In this document: positions 1 through 9,549 of the stretch, piece after piece
Layout of the letters: every line of letters begins with the position of its first letter
Position numbering within the stretch: the first letter of the stretch is position 1
Source: MED-G105 sp039025235
Lineage (GTDB): Bacteria > Pseudomonadota > Alphaproteobacteria > Caulobacterales > Parvularculaceae
Length of the DNA stretch: 64,000 nucleotides
Assembly (NCBI GenBank): GCA_039025235.1
Contig: JBCCOS010000002.1
Span: forward strand, 186,001-250,000
Reading direction: 5' to 3'
The notes under the pieces: model-generated
Seen by the model: only the letters and a program-made list of their open reading frames with translations
Told to the model about the DNA's origin: nothing
The model's database searches: none
Position numbers and translations under genes: made by a program

Positions 1-60
1 CGAATGGCCCTATTTAGAGTATAAGCGATTGCCGCTTTGGCGCGAATGATGGGGATATCT

Positions 61-1290
61 ATGAAATTGTTGAATTTGCTGAGTGGGGTCATCTTCTCGG
101 TGCTCACCTGGGGTACAGCTATCTCGTCGGCCTCCGCACAATCGGCGAGCACGGCTGATTTCAACAATTGGCTTCAAGGCTTCAAGGCAGAAGCGGTTGC
201 CGCAGGAATCGATCGAAGCATTGTGGACAATGCGTTTCAGGGCGTTACCGTCAACCAGAGAGTTTTTGAGCTGAACGATAATCAGCCGGAGTTTTCTAAA
301 TCGATATGGGATTACCTCGACTCAGCAGTTTCTGAAACACGCATTGCAAATGGAAAAAAGAGCCGTGCAGAAAATGCTCAACAGCTTTCAAAGACGGAAG
401 AAAAGTATGGGGTCAACGCAGAAATAATCGTTGCAATTTGGGGACTTGAAACAGCTTATGGCGCCGTAATGGGGGATCATGATGTCATTCAAGCGTTGGC
501 AACACTTGCTTGGACGGGACGACGGACAAAATTCGGTCGATCGCAGCTCATTGGCGCCTTAAAAATTATCCAAAACGGATATGCTTCACGCGGTCAACTG
601 AAAGGATCGTGGGCTGGCGCCATGGGACATACGCAGTTTATTCCAACGACCTATCTTAGTTATGCCGTTGATGCAGACGGCGATGGGCGGCGAGACATTT
701 GGTCAAACTTGAACGATGTTTTTGCATCGACAGCAAATTACCTTTCCGTATCTGGCTTCAAAAAAGACGAGCGTTGGGGGGTCGAGGTTAAGCTTCCCGA
801 CAACTTCAACTACACCGATGCAACGCCTAAAAACAGGCGCGCCGTCGCAGAATGGGCGGCAGCGGGCATAATGGCAGCACGGGGAAATCTGATTGGATCG
901 ATCGACCCCAATACGCGGGGCGCAATAATTGTTCCTGCCGGAGCAAAGGGGCCGGCGTTTCTGGTATTCGATAATTTCAACGCTATATTAAAATACAATC
1001 GGTCGACGTCTTACGCGCTTGCTGTTGGTTTATTGTCCGAGCATGTGGCAGGGCGCGATGGTGGCCTGATGCAGGACTGGCCAAGGGGTGACAGAGCGCT
1101 GTCCCTTTCGGAACGCAAAGCGCTCCAAAGAGCGCTCGCAGAACAAGGATTTGATCCGGGGCCTGCCGACGGTGTGATCGGCGCCAATACGAAAAAAGCA
1201 CTTCGAGATTGGCAACGGGCAAATGGCTATCCTGCCGATGGGTATGCCTCAGCGGATACGCTTTTGAAAGTGACGCGAAAAGCAAGCTAG
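61..1290 (+). CDS. Lytic murein transglycosylase, MltB/SLT_2 family
   Basis: Periplasmic enzyme that cleaves the MurNAc-GlcNAc bond of peptidoglycan to leave 1,6-anhydro ends. The first 27 or so residues form a signal peptide ending in a typical SAxA-like site (SSASA before QSAS). The catalytic Glu lies in GLETAYG near residue 130, and the motif GHTQFIP that builds the SLT_2 fold follows. Residues about 345-408 form a PG_binding_1 domain (QGFDPGPADGVIGANTKKAL). I chose the ATG at 61 because it starts directly with the signal peptide and has GGGG a few bases upstream; the frame is open further up to a TTG at 37 and ATGs at 46 and 49. Family assignment is firm; the exact MltB-like subclass is not. 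Confidence 0.9.
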   Translation: MKLLNLLSGVIFSVLTWGTAISSASAQSASTADFNNWLQGFKAEAVAAGIDRSIVDNAFQGVTVNQRVFELNDNQPEFSKSIWDYLDSAVSETRIANGKKSRAENAQQLSKTEEKYGVNAEIIVAIWGLETAYGAVMGDHDVIQALATLAWTGRRTKFGRSQLIGALKIIQNGYASRGQLKGSWAGAMGHTQFIPTTYLSYAVDADGDGRRDIWSNLNDVFASTANYLSVSGFKKDERWGVEVKLPDNFNYTDATPKNRRAVAEWAAAGIMAARGNLIGSIDPNTRGAIIVPAGAKGPAFLVFDNFNAILKYNRSTSYALAVGLLSEHVAGRDGGLMQDWPRGDRALSLSERKALQRALAEQGFDPGPADGVIGANTKKALRDWQRANGYPADGYASADTLLKVTRKAS

Positions 1291-1545
1291 GGTCAGGTAT
1301 GATGAGACTGGCGCGGCTTTCGTTTGACGACAAAGCGACACACAGAACGTTGATAGGTCCTTGGCCGTTACCCCACTTCCCGTATTAATTCTCTGAAATA
1401 ACAAAAAGAATCAAATGATCTTGGTCAAAAATCGCTTGCTGCATCGCACCATCTAAATTATGTACCAATAAGTAGTGTCAAATCGGCGCCGTCAACGTTC
1501 GTCGTCGTCAAACCGTCACATCGTATTTTATTATGGAGCAGCCCC
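1291..1545. other. Intergenic region before the phasin gene
   Basis: No gene seen. The stretch becomes AT-rich toward the phasin start and presumably carries its promoter, but I see no box I would defend. Confidence 0.4.
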
Positions 1546-2121
1546 ATGGCGACCGCATCCAATCAAGCAACGACAGCTGCCAGCCCAAAATCCACCGCAA
1601 AAAACACCGCGTCTAGTGCAAATGCGAGTACCGCGGAAAAAGCGAAAACAACCAATGGGTCAAGTAACGATCTTGGCGAAAATGCATTTGCATTTTCGGA
1701 GTCGGCACGCGAGCAATACGATTCGCTTTTAAAGAGTTTCAACGAAAACGCAGAACAGGTCCACGATCAGACTCAAAAAATGATGGAAGCCGCGCAAGAA
1801 GGTTTTGAAACCGCTCAAGCTCGTTTTAAAGAAGTCGGTCAAGAGGCGATGGATGCCGCGCAAAAAGACATGAAGGATGCGGTCGAATTCGCGAATGATC
1901 TCGTAAAGACAAAAACCGTTGGCGAGGCACTTGAACTTCAACGTGATTACTGGACGCGTTTTTTCGAGACACGCGTGGAGCGGACCCGGTCAATGACCCA
2001 ATCCACCGCTGATGCTTTTCGGGATTCCACGCAACCCGTCAGTCGCACAATCTCAGATGCCATGTCATCGACGCAAATCTCTAATTTCTCGACGGCATTT
2101 TTTCCATTTCCCTCTAAATAA
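1546..2121 (+). CDS. Phasin family protein
   Basis: A 191-residue protein of the alphaproteobacterial phasin type, which coats polyhydroxyalkanoate granules in the cytoplasm. The first 55 residues are a low-complexity Ala/Thr/Ser/Lys tail. The rest is amphipathic helix: NAEQVHDQTQKMMEAAQEG, followed by VEFANDLVKTKTVGEALELQ and a region ending in Phe-Phe-Pro. The pattern of a helix ending in LQRDYWTRFFE is characteristic of Phasin_2. The ATG has GGAGC about 8 bases upstream. It stands alone, with no phaC or phaR next to it, so the PHA role rests on family knowledge only. Confidence 0.85.
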   Translation: MATASNQATTAASPKSTAKNTASSANASTAEKAKTTNGSSNDLGENAFAFSESAREQYDSLLKSFNENAEQVHDQTQKMMEAAQEGFETAQARFKEVGQEAMDAAQKDMKDAVEFANDLVKTKTVGEALELQRDYWTRFFETRVERTRSMTQSTADAFRDSTQPVSRTISDAMSSTQISNFSTAFFPFPSK

Positions 2122-2149
2122 GAAGAGGCCTGCGCCCTATACTGTCTAA

Positions 2150-4198
2150 ATGACCACGAGGCCGCAGAACAAAAAACAAAGCGCTGTCGCTTCTACCCGC
2201 TCTCGCGATTCGGTTGCTCACGAAGCTAACCAAATAGCGTGGGCGGATCTCTCTTGGAAGCCAATCGCTGGCGATGCAAAAGTGACGACAGGGTCACGTG
2301 TCACGCCTGTTTCAAAACAATTTGACGATATCTATTTCTCGGGACGCGGCATTGATGAAACGCAACATGTTTTCATTGATGGCAACAACATAAGACAACG
2401 CTTCGCCCAAGGGAATTCGTTCGTGATTGGCGAAACTGGATTTGGAACGGGCCTGAATTTTTTAGCGGCACTTGAAACATGGCAGGCCGCGAGCAAACCT
2501 GTCCAGGCCCATCTCGATTACGTTGCTTGTGAGCAAAGCCCTTTGCGACCTGAAGATATTAGACGCACATTTCAGCACTTACCGAATTTAAAGGCTAATG
2601 TTGAGGCGCTCATTGACCTCCAGCCCCCTCTCACCCCCGGTTTCCACCGCTTACCGTTTTTGGATAATGTTACCCTTACACTCATTTATGGAGACGTGAG
2701 GTCAGCCCTTGCTGAGATCGAGGCGAAAGTTGACGCCTGGTTTCTCGATGGCTTCTCCCCTTCGAGAAACCCGGATATGTGGTGCCCGGAGGTTTTCCAG
2801 CAAATGGCGCGGTTGAGCAATCGTAACACAACCGTTGCGACTTTCACGGTTGCTGGCCTTGTGCGGCGCGGACTGACAGACAATGGATTTGACGTAAAAA
2901 AGACCCCTGGTTTTGGAAGAAAGCGCGAAATGCTGGTCGGTCAATTTTTACCACAAAAGACCGCTTTACCGGACGAGAGCTCGCATTTTCCACGTGAGAG
3001 GAAACCATGGTTTGCGCGTTCCACCGCCTTAAAAACCGCGCCTGATAAAGAGCCGCTGAGACTCGCCATTATCGGTGGCGGCATAGCAGGCGCAAGTTTA
3101 GCCCATGCAGTCCGCCGACGGGGCGGGATCCCTACGATTATCGATCGAGATGGCCTCGCGGCAGGCGCGTCTGGCAACAAAGGCGGGCTCATCATGCCAC
3201 GCCTTGATATTGGCGCCGACGCAGTGGCCTATTTTTTCAGGCAGGCCTATATTCACTGCTTACGGACAATCGATAACCTAACGCTTGAGACATCTCATGA
3301 CTTCTTCAATAGGTGCGGCGTCAAACTATTAGCTTCAGACAAAGACGAAGTGAAGAAGTTTGAAAAGTTACTGTCGGAAAAAACGCTACCAACAGACTGG
3401 ATGACGCAACAGGGTAACGATCTCTTTTTTCCGCAAGCAGGCGTTGTTGACCCCAAAAAATACGTGCACGCATTGGCGAGCCATACGCGGGTGACAAACG
3501 AATGCGTTTCAAGCGTTATTCCGGGTCGTGATAACATAAAGCCGGAAGTCATGTTCACTTCTGGTAATACTGAGCAATTTGATGCCGTCATAATCGCAAA
3601 TGGCGCCGGCGATATTTTTACGGTCCTTCAAGGTATTCCGTTTACGAACGTCGATGGTCAACTCGATTACTTTGCGAAAGCGTCACCGCCTGAACCGGCA
3701 ATTGCGGCTGGTCCATACGCAGCGCCTGCCCCCGGCGGTGGATTGTTGGTCGGCGCAACCTATATGAAGGCTGAACAAGGCGTCGCGCCGACAGTGAGTC
3801 TTGAAGCATCAAAAACAAATATCGAAAAACTTCGAGAAATTGATCTGCAGATCGCCAAGGATCTCAACGCAGAAGACTCAGCACCGCGCGCCGCCACACG
3901 CCGACAAACACCCGACCGACTTCCAACCGTTGGGGCCATTCCCAATTGGGACGCCTACGAACGAGACTATGACGGCCTGCGCCATGGTCAAAGAAAGCAA
4001 TACACGATTGGCCGCCCACTTCGCGGGCTTTATGTCATGTCGGGCCTGGGATCACGTGGGCTGGTTACGGCCCCGCTTTGCGCTGACATTCTAATTAGTG
4101 AGATCATGGGCGCCCCCTCACCCGTCGCCCAGAATGTGCGACACGGCCTTCATCCGGCGCGCTTCTTTATTCGTCAATTAAAACGCCAAGAACGATGA
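2150..4198 (+). CDS. mnmC: Bifunctional tRNA mnm5s2U biosynthesis protein MnmC
   Basis: Carries out the last two steps of mnm5s2U34 synthesis in tRNA: FAD-dependent removal of the carboxymethyl group and SAM-dependent methylation of nm5U. Two domains are visible. Residues about 25-270 are the DUF752 methyltransferase, with the SAM motif GETGFGTGLNF at 94-104 and DAWFLDGFSPSRNPDMW near 195-211. Residues about 302-680 are a DAO-type oxidoreductase opening with the FAD motif IIGGGIAGASLA at 307-318 and ending with GLGSRGLVTAPL. At 682 residues it is the usual length of the fused enzyme. It follows the phasin by 28 bases. Confidence 0.95.
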   Translation: MTTRPQNKKQSAVASTRSRDSVAHEANQIAWADLSWKPIAGDAKVTTGSRVTPVSKQFDDIYFSGRGIDETQHVFIDGNNIRQRFAQGNSFVIGETGFGTGLNFLAALETWQAASKPVQAHLDYVACEQSPLRPEDIRRTFQHLPNLKANVEALIDLQPPLTPGFHRLPFLDNVTLTLIYGDVRSALAEIEAKVDAWFLDGFSPSRNPDMWCPEVFQQMARLSNRNTTVATFTVAGLVRRGLTDNGFDVKKTPGFGRKREMLVGQFLPQKTALPDESSHFPRERKPWFARSTALKTAPDKEPLRLAIIGGGIAGASLAHAVRRRGGIPTIIDRDGLAAGASGNKGGLIMPRLDIGADAVAYFFRQAYIHCLRTIDNLTLETSHDFFNRCGVKLLASDKDEVKKFEKLLSEKTLPTDWMTQQGNDLFFPQAGVVDPKKYVHALASHTRVTNECVSSVIPGRDNIKPEVMFTSGNTEQFDAVIIANGAGDIFTVLQGIPFTNVDGQLDYFAKASPPEPAIAAGPYAAPAPGGGLLVGATYMKAEQGVAPTVSLEASKTNIEKLREIDLQIAKDLNAEDSAPRAATRRQTPDRLPTVGAIPNWDAYERDYDGLRHGQRKQYTIGRPLRGLYVMSGLGSRGLVTAPLCADILISEIMGAPSPVAQNVRHGLHPARFFIRQLKRQER

Positions 4199-4297
4199 AT
4201 ATGTCGGCGACTGCAACAAGGCCACTTACTTAAGACTTCTTGTCGATCGTCAAAACGTGCCTTAATCCTTGATTAGCGCGCTCAGGAGAAACAGAAG

Positions 4298-5686
4298 ATG
4301 CCAGAAACGCCTTATGGTCCTATTTATAACAATGTGCTTGAGGGGATCGGCAAAACCCCCATGGTTAAAGTCAACAGACTAGACACCGGGCCTTGCGATT
4401 TATTTTTAAAACTCGAAGCAAATAACCCTGGCGGCTCAATTAAAGATCGTATCGGCATCGCGATGATCGAAGCGGCCGAAGCCTCTGGAGCGTTAAAACC
4501 TGGTGGCGCGATCGTTGAGGCAACCGCAGGCAACACCGGCCTCGCCCTTGCGCTCGCAGCGGCGCAAAAGGGCTACCAGATGACGATCGTTGTGCCCGAT
4601 AAAATGGCGCAGGAGAAAATTTTCCACCTCAAAGCACTTGGTGCTGATGTGCGACTTACCCGCTCAGATGTCGCAAAGGGCCATCCCGATTACTATCAGG
4701 AGGTCGCCCAATCGATCGCCGATGCGACCGGCGCATTTTATGTCAACCAGTTTGGTAATGAAGCCAATCCGAACGCCCATGAGGAGCATACGGGTCCTGA
4801 AATCTGGGGCCAAATGAATGGCGATATGGACGCGATGGTTGTGGGTGTAGGGTCAGGTGGAACCATCACCGGCCTCTCAAATTTCTTTGCAAAAACCGCC
4901 CCCCATGTGGAAATGATATTGGCCGATCCAGAAGGGTCTATCCTGACGGAATATGTGAATACGGGCGTTAAGCCGAACGATGTTGGCTCATGGTTGGTCG
5001 AAGGAATTGGTGAAGATTTTATTCCAGATATTTGTGATCTATCCCATGTGAAAAAAGCTTACGCAATTTCAGACAAAGAAAGTTTTGAGGCGGCACGAGA
5101 CCTTCTGCGTAATGAGGGAATTCTCGGTGGTTCGTCATCGGGAACTCTTTTAGCTGCCGCACTCCAATATTGCCGCGCGCAAACCGAAAAAAAACGTGTT
5201 GTAGCCTTCGTCTGCGACCGCGGTGATAAATATCTTTCAAAGATGTATAATGACTATTGGATGTATGATCAGGGCTTTCTCTCCAGAGCGCCAAAGGGAG
5301 ATCTAACGGACGTCATTTCCAGACGGCATTCAGAACGCGCGACGATTACAATTAAGCCTGATGATAATCTCATGACGGCCTATGGGCGAATGAAGCTGTA
5401 TGACATTTCGCAACTACCAGTGCTCAATGAAGCCGGTGAGATAGAAGGATTGATTGACGAAGAGGATCTTTTATTTGCGATCGTCCGAAACCGCGAGAAA
5501 TTTAAAGACCCTGTGAAATCGGCCATGACTTATCGCGTGGAAACACTCGAAGCAAACTCACCCATCGAAGACCTTTTGCCAATTTTCGCAAAAGGTTATG
5601 TTGCCGTCGTCTTAAAGGATGGCATCTTTGAGGGGCTCATTACACGAACCGATTTACTGAATTACCTTCGCTTACAGGTCGCATAA
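4298..5686 (+). CDS. cbs: Cystathionine beta-synthase
   Basis: PLP enzyme that condenses serine and homocysteine to cystathionine, the first step of reverse transsulfuration. The PLP Lys is at about residue 49 in NNPGGSIKDR, the substrate loop EATAGNTGLALA is near 70, and the phosphate loop GSGGTITG near 180. Residues about 335-462 hold two tandem CBS motifs, a layout found in cystathionine beta-synthases rather than plain cysteine synthases. The ATG is preceded by AGGAG. The next gene starts inside its stop codon (1-base overlap), and a cystathionine gamma-lyase follows, which supports the beta-synthase call over CysK/CysM. Confidence 0.92.
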   Translation: MPETPYGPIYNNVLEGIGKTPMVKVNRLDTGPCDLFLKLEANNPGGSIKDRIGIAMIEAAEASGALKPGGAIVEATAGNTGLALALAAAQKGYQMTIVVPDKMAQEKIFHLKALGADVRLTRSDVAKGHPDYYQEVAQSIADATGAFYVNQFGNEANPNAHEEHTGPEIWGQMNGDMDAMVVGVGSGGTITGLSNFFAKTAPHVEMILADPEGSILTEYVNTGVKPNDVGSWLVEGIGEDFIPDICDLSHVKKAYAISDKESFEAARDLLRNEGILGGSSSGTLLAAALQYCRAQTEKKRVVAFVCDRGDKYLSKMYNDYWMYDQGFLSRAPKGDLTDVISRRHSERATITIKPDDNLMTAYGRMKLYDISQLPVLNEAGEIEGLIDEEDLLFAIVRNREKFKDPVKSAMTYRVETLEANSPIEDLLPIFAKGYVAVVLKDGIFEGLITRTDLLNYLRLQVA

Positions 5687-6033
5687 TGAACATCACACTA
5701 TATGGCATAAAGTCCTGTGACACCTGCAGGAAAGCAATAAAAGCCCTTGAAGCAACTGGTAAGAATCCCGTGTTCCACGATGTCCGCACGGATGGATTAC
5801 CTTCTCAAAAGCTCGCAGAATGGGCCGAAAAAGTTGATTGGAACCTACTTTTAAACACACGGTCAACAACATGGCGGAATTTGAATGATGCGGACAAAGC
5901 ACCACTTACCGCTAAGATTGCACTCGCGCTGATCGTCGAACACCCCACACTCCTCAAGCGTCCTGTCATCGAAGTCGGTTCTAAAGTATACGTAGGGTGG
6001 AGCAAAGATACGGCCAGTGAGATAGCGGGCTAG
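5686..6033 (+). CDS. ArsC/Spx-like (YffB) thioredoxin-fold protein
   Basis: A 115-residue ArsC-family protein. Residues 1-15 show the thioredoxin-fold start with a CDTC motif (Cys10, Cys13), followed by the family pattern of FHDVRTDGL and, near the end, a KRPVIE segment that matches the RPI/V region binding the substrate oxyanion or thiol in ArsC. The family includes arsenate reductases, Spx regulators and the uncharacterised YffB group; this one most resembles YffB, with no ars genes nearby. Its ATG overlaps the stop of cbs by one base, so it is translated with it, and a thiol-related role in sulfur amino acid metabolism is a fair inference but unproven. Confidence 0.85.
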   Translation: MNITLYGIKSCDTCRKAIKALEATGKNPVFHDVRTDGLPSQKLAEWAEKVDWNLLLNTRSTTWRNLNDADKAPLTAKIALALIVEHPTLLKRPVIEVGSKVYVGWSKDTASEIAG

Positions 6034-6101
6034 CAAAGCGTTTTAGTTGGCTCACCAAGCAATAATTCTAAATTAAGAAGATTGATGAGAGGACGCCCGA
6101 A

Positions 6102-7268
6102 ATGAGCGACCGAAAAAACCGTAAAGCCTTCGCGACGCGCGCAATCCACGGCGGTCAATCGCCAGATCCACTTACCGGCGCCGTCATGCCACCAATTTAT
6201 CAGACGTCGACCTTCGCTCAAGAGAGTCCCGGCGTACATAAAGGCTATGTCTATGCACGCGGTGCCAATCCAACGCGGCATGCCTACGAAAGATGTATTG
6301 CTGATTTGGAAAATGGTTCACAAGCCTATGCTTTTTCTTCGGGCATGGCAGCAATTTCAACCGTGCTTGATCTTTTACCTGCGAACTCACATGTCATAAC
6401 GACAGACGATGTTTATGGTGGCACCTACCGATTATTTGAAAAGGTTCGTAAAGAGACAACTGGCCTTCAAATTGACTATGTCAATGTCGGAGACCCATCA
6501 GCCCTTGAAGATGCCTTTCGTCCAGAAACAAAACTTGTCTGGGTCGAAACGCCAACAAATCCTACATTGAAAGTCATCGATATCGAGGCGGTTGCCGCGG
6601 CCGCGCGGGCGCATGGCGCTTTGATGGGCTGTGATAACACATTCGCCTCCCCCTATTGCCAGCGCCCATTGGACTTTGGGGCGGATATTGTGATGCATTC
6701 GGCGACAAAATATTTGGCCGGCCATTCGGATCTCATCGGTGGTGTTTTGGTTGTAAAGGATAATGACCTCGGTGAACGGATAAAGTTTCTTCAGAATTCC
6801 ACAGGCGCAATACCCGGCCCATTTGATGCTTTTCTCTCTTTACGCGGACTAAAGACACTAGCCCTCAGAGTTGAACGGGCGTCGTCGAATGCGCTTGCCT
6901 TGTCGGAATGGCTCGAACACCATCCCGCAATAGAGCGCATTTCCTATCCGGGCTTGAAGAGCCACCCACAATATGAAATTGCAAATCGCCAGATGGATGC
7001 TTTTGGCGGCATGGCAACCATTTATCTAAAAGGCGGCCTTGAGGCGGCTAAATCATTCCTCGAACGTGTTGAAGTTTTCACTTTGGCTGAGTCCCTTGGC
7101 GGCGTGGAAAGCCTCATAGAGCATCCGGGTATCATGACCCACGCATCGATCCCACCTGAGCAGCGCGCTTTGTTTGGTGTTGATGATAGTCTTGTTCGAC
7201 TTTCCGTTGGCATCGAGGCGTTCGTTGACTTGAAGGACGATCTCGAACAAGCGCTATCAGGCCTGTAA
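6102..7268 (+). CDS. Cystathionine gamma-lyase / Cys-Met metabolism PLP enzyme
   Basis: Member of the Cys/Met metabolism PLP family (MetB/MetC/CGL). The PLP Lys is residue 203 in HSATKYLAGH; SSGMAAIS near 80 and the C-terminal EHPGIMTHASIPPEQR and DDSLVRLSVGIE motifs are complete. The family cannot be split into gamma-synthase, gamma-lyase and beta-lyase by eye, but its place behind cystathionine beta-synthase points to gamma-lyase, giving cysteine from cystathionine. The start at 6102 has GAGAGGA upstream. A symporter gene follows within 20 bases. Confidence 0.88.
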   Translation: MSDRKNRKAFATRAIHGGQSPDPLTGAVMPPIYQTSTFAQESPGVHKGYVYARGANPTRHAYERCIADLENGSQAYAFSSGMAAISTVLDLLPANSHVITTDDVYGGTYRLFEKVRKETTGLQIDYVNVGDPSALEDAFRPETKLVWVETPTNPTLKVIDIEAVAAAARAHGALMGCDNTFASPYCQRPLDFGADIVMHSATKYLAGHSDLIGGVLVVKDNDLGERIKFLQNSTGAIPGPFDAFLSLRGLKTLALRVERASSNALALSEWLEHHPAIERISYPGLKSHPQYEIANRQMDAFGGMATIYLKGGLEAAKSFLERVEVFTLAESLGGVESLIEHPGIMTHASIPPEQRALFGVDDSLVRLSVGIEAFVDLKDDLEQALSGL

Positions 7269-7287
7269 ATTGGAAGATCAAATCCCT

Positions 7288-8724
7288 ATGGATCTTGCGC
7301 AACGGATCGACACTGCTTTTGAACCCATCAGCAATGCCATTAACGCCATCGTCTTTTTTTCAATTGATGTATTTGGCGTAAGCCTTCCTCTGGTCCTGAT
7401 TTGGCTTGTTCTGGGCGCCACGGTGTTCACGGTCTATTTCCGCTTCATCAATTTACGCGGATTTGCCCATGCTGTGGAACTGGTCACAAAACCAAGCAAC
7501 CGTCGTCAAAACAGTGGGGACAACGCACCCGGAGAAATTCCTCCCTTTCAAGCATTAGCAAGCGCTCTTTCTGGGACAGTTGGACTGGGCAATATAGCAT
7601 CCGTACCCGTCGCAATATGCCTTGGGGGGCCGGGTGCCATTTTTTGGATGATCCTTGCCGGCTTACTCGGGATGTCTTCAAAGTTCGCAGAGTGCGCTTT
7701 AGCTGTAAAGTATCGCCGATTTGCATCAGATGGCAGGGTCCTTGGTGGTCCTATGTATTACATAGAGGCGGCGGTTGGTAGAAAAACAAACAAGAGCATC
7801 GGGAAAGCAGCGGGGACCGCATTTGCCCTGTTCACGGTCGGCGGCTCCCTTAGCTTTTTTCAGGTCAATCAGTCCTATGCCCAGTTCTCGAGCGTTACCG
7901 GTATCGAGGCGCCGCTGATTTATGGCGCGATTTTTTGCGCATTTATTGCAATCGTTCTTTTGGGCGGAATCAAAAGTATCGGACGTGTTACAGGCATTCT
8001 CGTCCCTATGATGGCCGGCGTTTATCTTATGGCTGCAGTGGTTATTATTGCTCTCCATGCGGATGCCCTACCCGGGGCTGTTGCCTCGATATTTAAAGGT
8101 GCGTTCGGGTTTGAAGCCGCGGGCGGCGGTCTTGTTGGCGCCCTCATCAACGGCGTTCAGCGGGCAACCTATTCAAGCGAAGCTGGCGTCGGTTCTGCAG
8201 CCATTGCCCATGCAGCGGTTAAGACAAAGGAACCGGTGAGCGAAGGCTATGTCGCCCTTTTAGAACCATTTATCGATACGGTTGTGGTCTGCACCGTTAC
8301 GGCGCTCGTTATCATTACGACCGGGGTGCACGAACCATATTTATACATCCCTAGGTCTGACATCGTTGGAATCGATTTGACGTCAGCCGCCTTCGAAGGG
8401 GTGTTTTCCTGGTACCCCGTTATATTGCTGATATCCGTTTTATTCTTTGCATTTTCAACACTATTAGCTTGGGCGTTTTATGGCGCACAAGCCGTCGCTT
8501 ATCTGTCAAATGATAATCGTCAATTGGACATTGCTTTTAAGATTGGTGTTTCTACTCTTCTATCTTTCGGGGCGGTGCTTTCAATTAGTGCGATACTCAA
8601 TTTTATTGACGCGATGCTGTTTGCGATGTGCGTACCGAATATGATCGCTTTATATATTTTACTGCCCGAGTTGAAAAACGACGTTAAAGCATATGATCAA
8701 AGAGAGCAGAACGACTTATCCTAA
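7288..8724 (+). CDS. Alanine/glycine:cation symporter (AGCS) family protein
   Basis: Inner-membrane sodium (or proton) coupled amino-acid transporter of the AGCS family. About ten or eleven hydrophobic helices are visible, with the family signatures GTVGLGNIASV near residue 100, ECALAVKYR, GGPMYYIE, and RATYSSEAGVGSAAIAHAA in the middle. I prefer the ATG at 7288 because GGAAG lies 11 bases upstream; a TTG at 7270 would add six residues. It lies 19 bases after the gamma-lyase gene, in the same direction, so it is probably in the same operon and may import an amino acid for that pathway. Substrate is not readable from sequence. Confidence 0.9.
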   Translation: MDLAQRIDTAFEPISNAINAIVFFSIDVFGVSLPLVLIWLVLGATVFTVYFRFINLRGFAHAVELVTKPSNRRQNSGDNAPGEIPPFQALASALSGTVGLGNIASVPVAICLGGPGAIFWMILAGLLGMSSKFAECALAVKYRRFASDGRVLGGPMYYIEAAVGRKTNKSIGKAAGTAFALFTVGGSLSFFQVNQSYAQFSSVTGIEAPLIYGAIFCAFIAIVLLGGIKSIGRVTGILVPMMAGVYLMAAVVIIALHADALPGAVASIFKGAFGFEAAGGGLVGALINGVQRATYSSEAGVGSAAIAHAAVKTKEPVSEGYVALLEPFIDTVVVCTVTALVIITTGVHEPYLYIPRSDIVGIDLTSAAFEGVFSWYPVILLISVLFFAFSTLLAWAFYGAQAVAYLSNDNRQLDIAFKIGVSTLLSFGAVLSISAILNFIDAMLFAMCVPNMIALYILLPELKNDVKAYDQREQNDLS

Positions 8725-8824
8725 AGCATTTCCAAACCAAGTGTGTGCGGTTGGCGTGAAGGAAATGCTTAAAATCAAAAACCTAAAGCGCCGTTCTGAT
8801 TCCAATTAAAACGGAGGCGCTTTA
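8724..8824. repeat. Dispersed two-hairpin intergenic repeat, copy 1
   Basis: Two palindromic modules. Module A at 8724-8770 pairs AAGCATTTCC with GGAAATGCTT and contains an inner CCAA/TTGG pair around GTGTGTGCGG. Module B at 8784-8824 pairs TAAAGCGCC with GGCGCTTTA, extended inside by CCGTT/AACGG. The same arrangement recurs at 19014-19112, as module A alone at 56396-56438, and inverted at 60906-61004. It begins on the stop codon of the symporter gene, so it may also act as its transcript end. Confidence 0.9.
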
Positions 8825-8899
8825 AAATCGTTTTGCCTCAAATTGACTTGCTGAATGACGTTAACGCTTTGATTCGATGCGCCTCTTTTGCGCAACACG

Positions 8900-9535
8900 C
8901 TATAGCGCTAGTGCCGCTAAACCGGCCCGGAGTTCCGAAATACCAACACCTTTTTCCGAAGACGTCGCAATAATTGTCGGAAAAGCCGCCGGACGTTTGC
9001 GCAATCTTTCTTCTATTTGAGGAAGCATTGAATCAAGCAGTGATGGTTTTATTTTATCGATTTTTGTAAGGACAATTTGGTAGATCACCGCGGCCTCATC
9101 CAGCATGGTCATCATTTCTTCATCGGCATCTTTTAACCCGCGCCGGGAGTCGATTAACAACATCACCCGGCGTAGCTCGGCTCGACCGCGTAAGAAATCT
9201 CTTGTCAAAGCGGTCCAGCGGGCTGCCTCAACCTTTGAGGCGCGAGCATATCCATAGCCAGGGAGATCAACGAGTCGTAGCGTATCCCCTAAATTGAAAT
9301 AATTCAGCTCTCTGGTCCGGCCAGGCGTATTTGACGCGCGGGCAAGTCCTTTTCGCCCTGTGATCGCGTTTAGGAGCGTTGATTTTCCAACATTCGACCG
9401 ACCGGCAAAAGCGACCTCTGGCGTACCGGGTTCCGGCAACCCATCAAGCGAGACAACGCCTAGCATGAAATCGCACGGTCCGGCAAAAAGGCGTCGACCG
9501 CGTTCAATGTCTTCTGGCGATGGTTCCGACTGCAT
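8900..9535 (-). CDS. engB: Ribosome biogenesis GTP-binding protein EngB (YihA/YsxC)
   Basis: Small cytoplasmic GTPase needed for assembly of the large ribosomal subunit. All G motifs are present: P-loop GRSNVGKST near residue 46, switch region NTPGRTREL, DLPGYGYA, TKIDK and the SSEKGVG G5 loop. At 211 residues it has the usual length. It lies 14 bases downstream of yidC in the same direction, so rpmH, rnpA, yidC and engB form one probable transcription unit, a common alphaproteobacterial order. Confidence 0.95.
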   Translation of the reverse strand: MQSEPSPEDIERGRRLFAGPCDFMLGVVSLDGLPEPGTPEVAFAGRSNVGKSTLLNAITGRKGLARASNTPGRTRELNYFNLGDTLRLVDLPGYGYARASKVEAARWTALTRDFLRGRAELRRVMLLIDSRRGLKDADEEMMTMLDEAAVIYQIVLTKIDKIKPSLLDSMLPQIEERLRKRPAAFPTIIATSSEKGVGISELRAGLAALAL

Positions 9536-9549
9536 GGGATCAATGCCGG

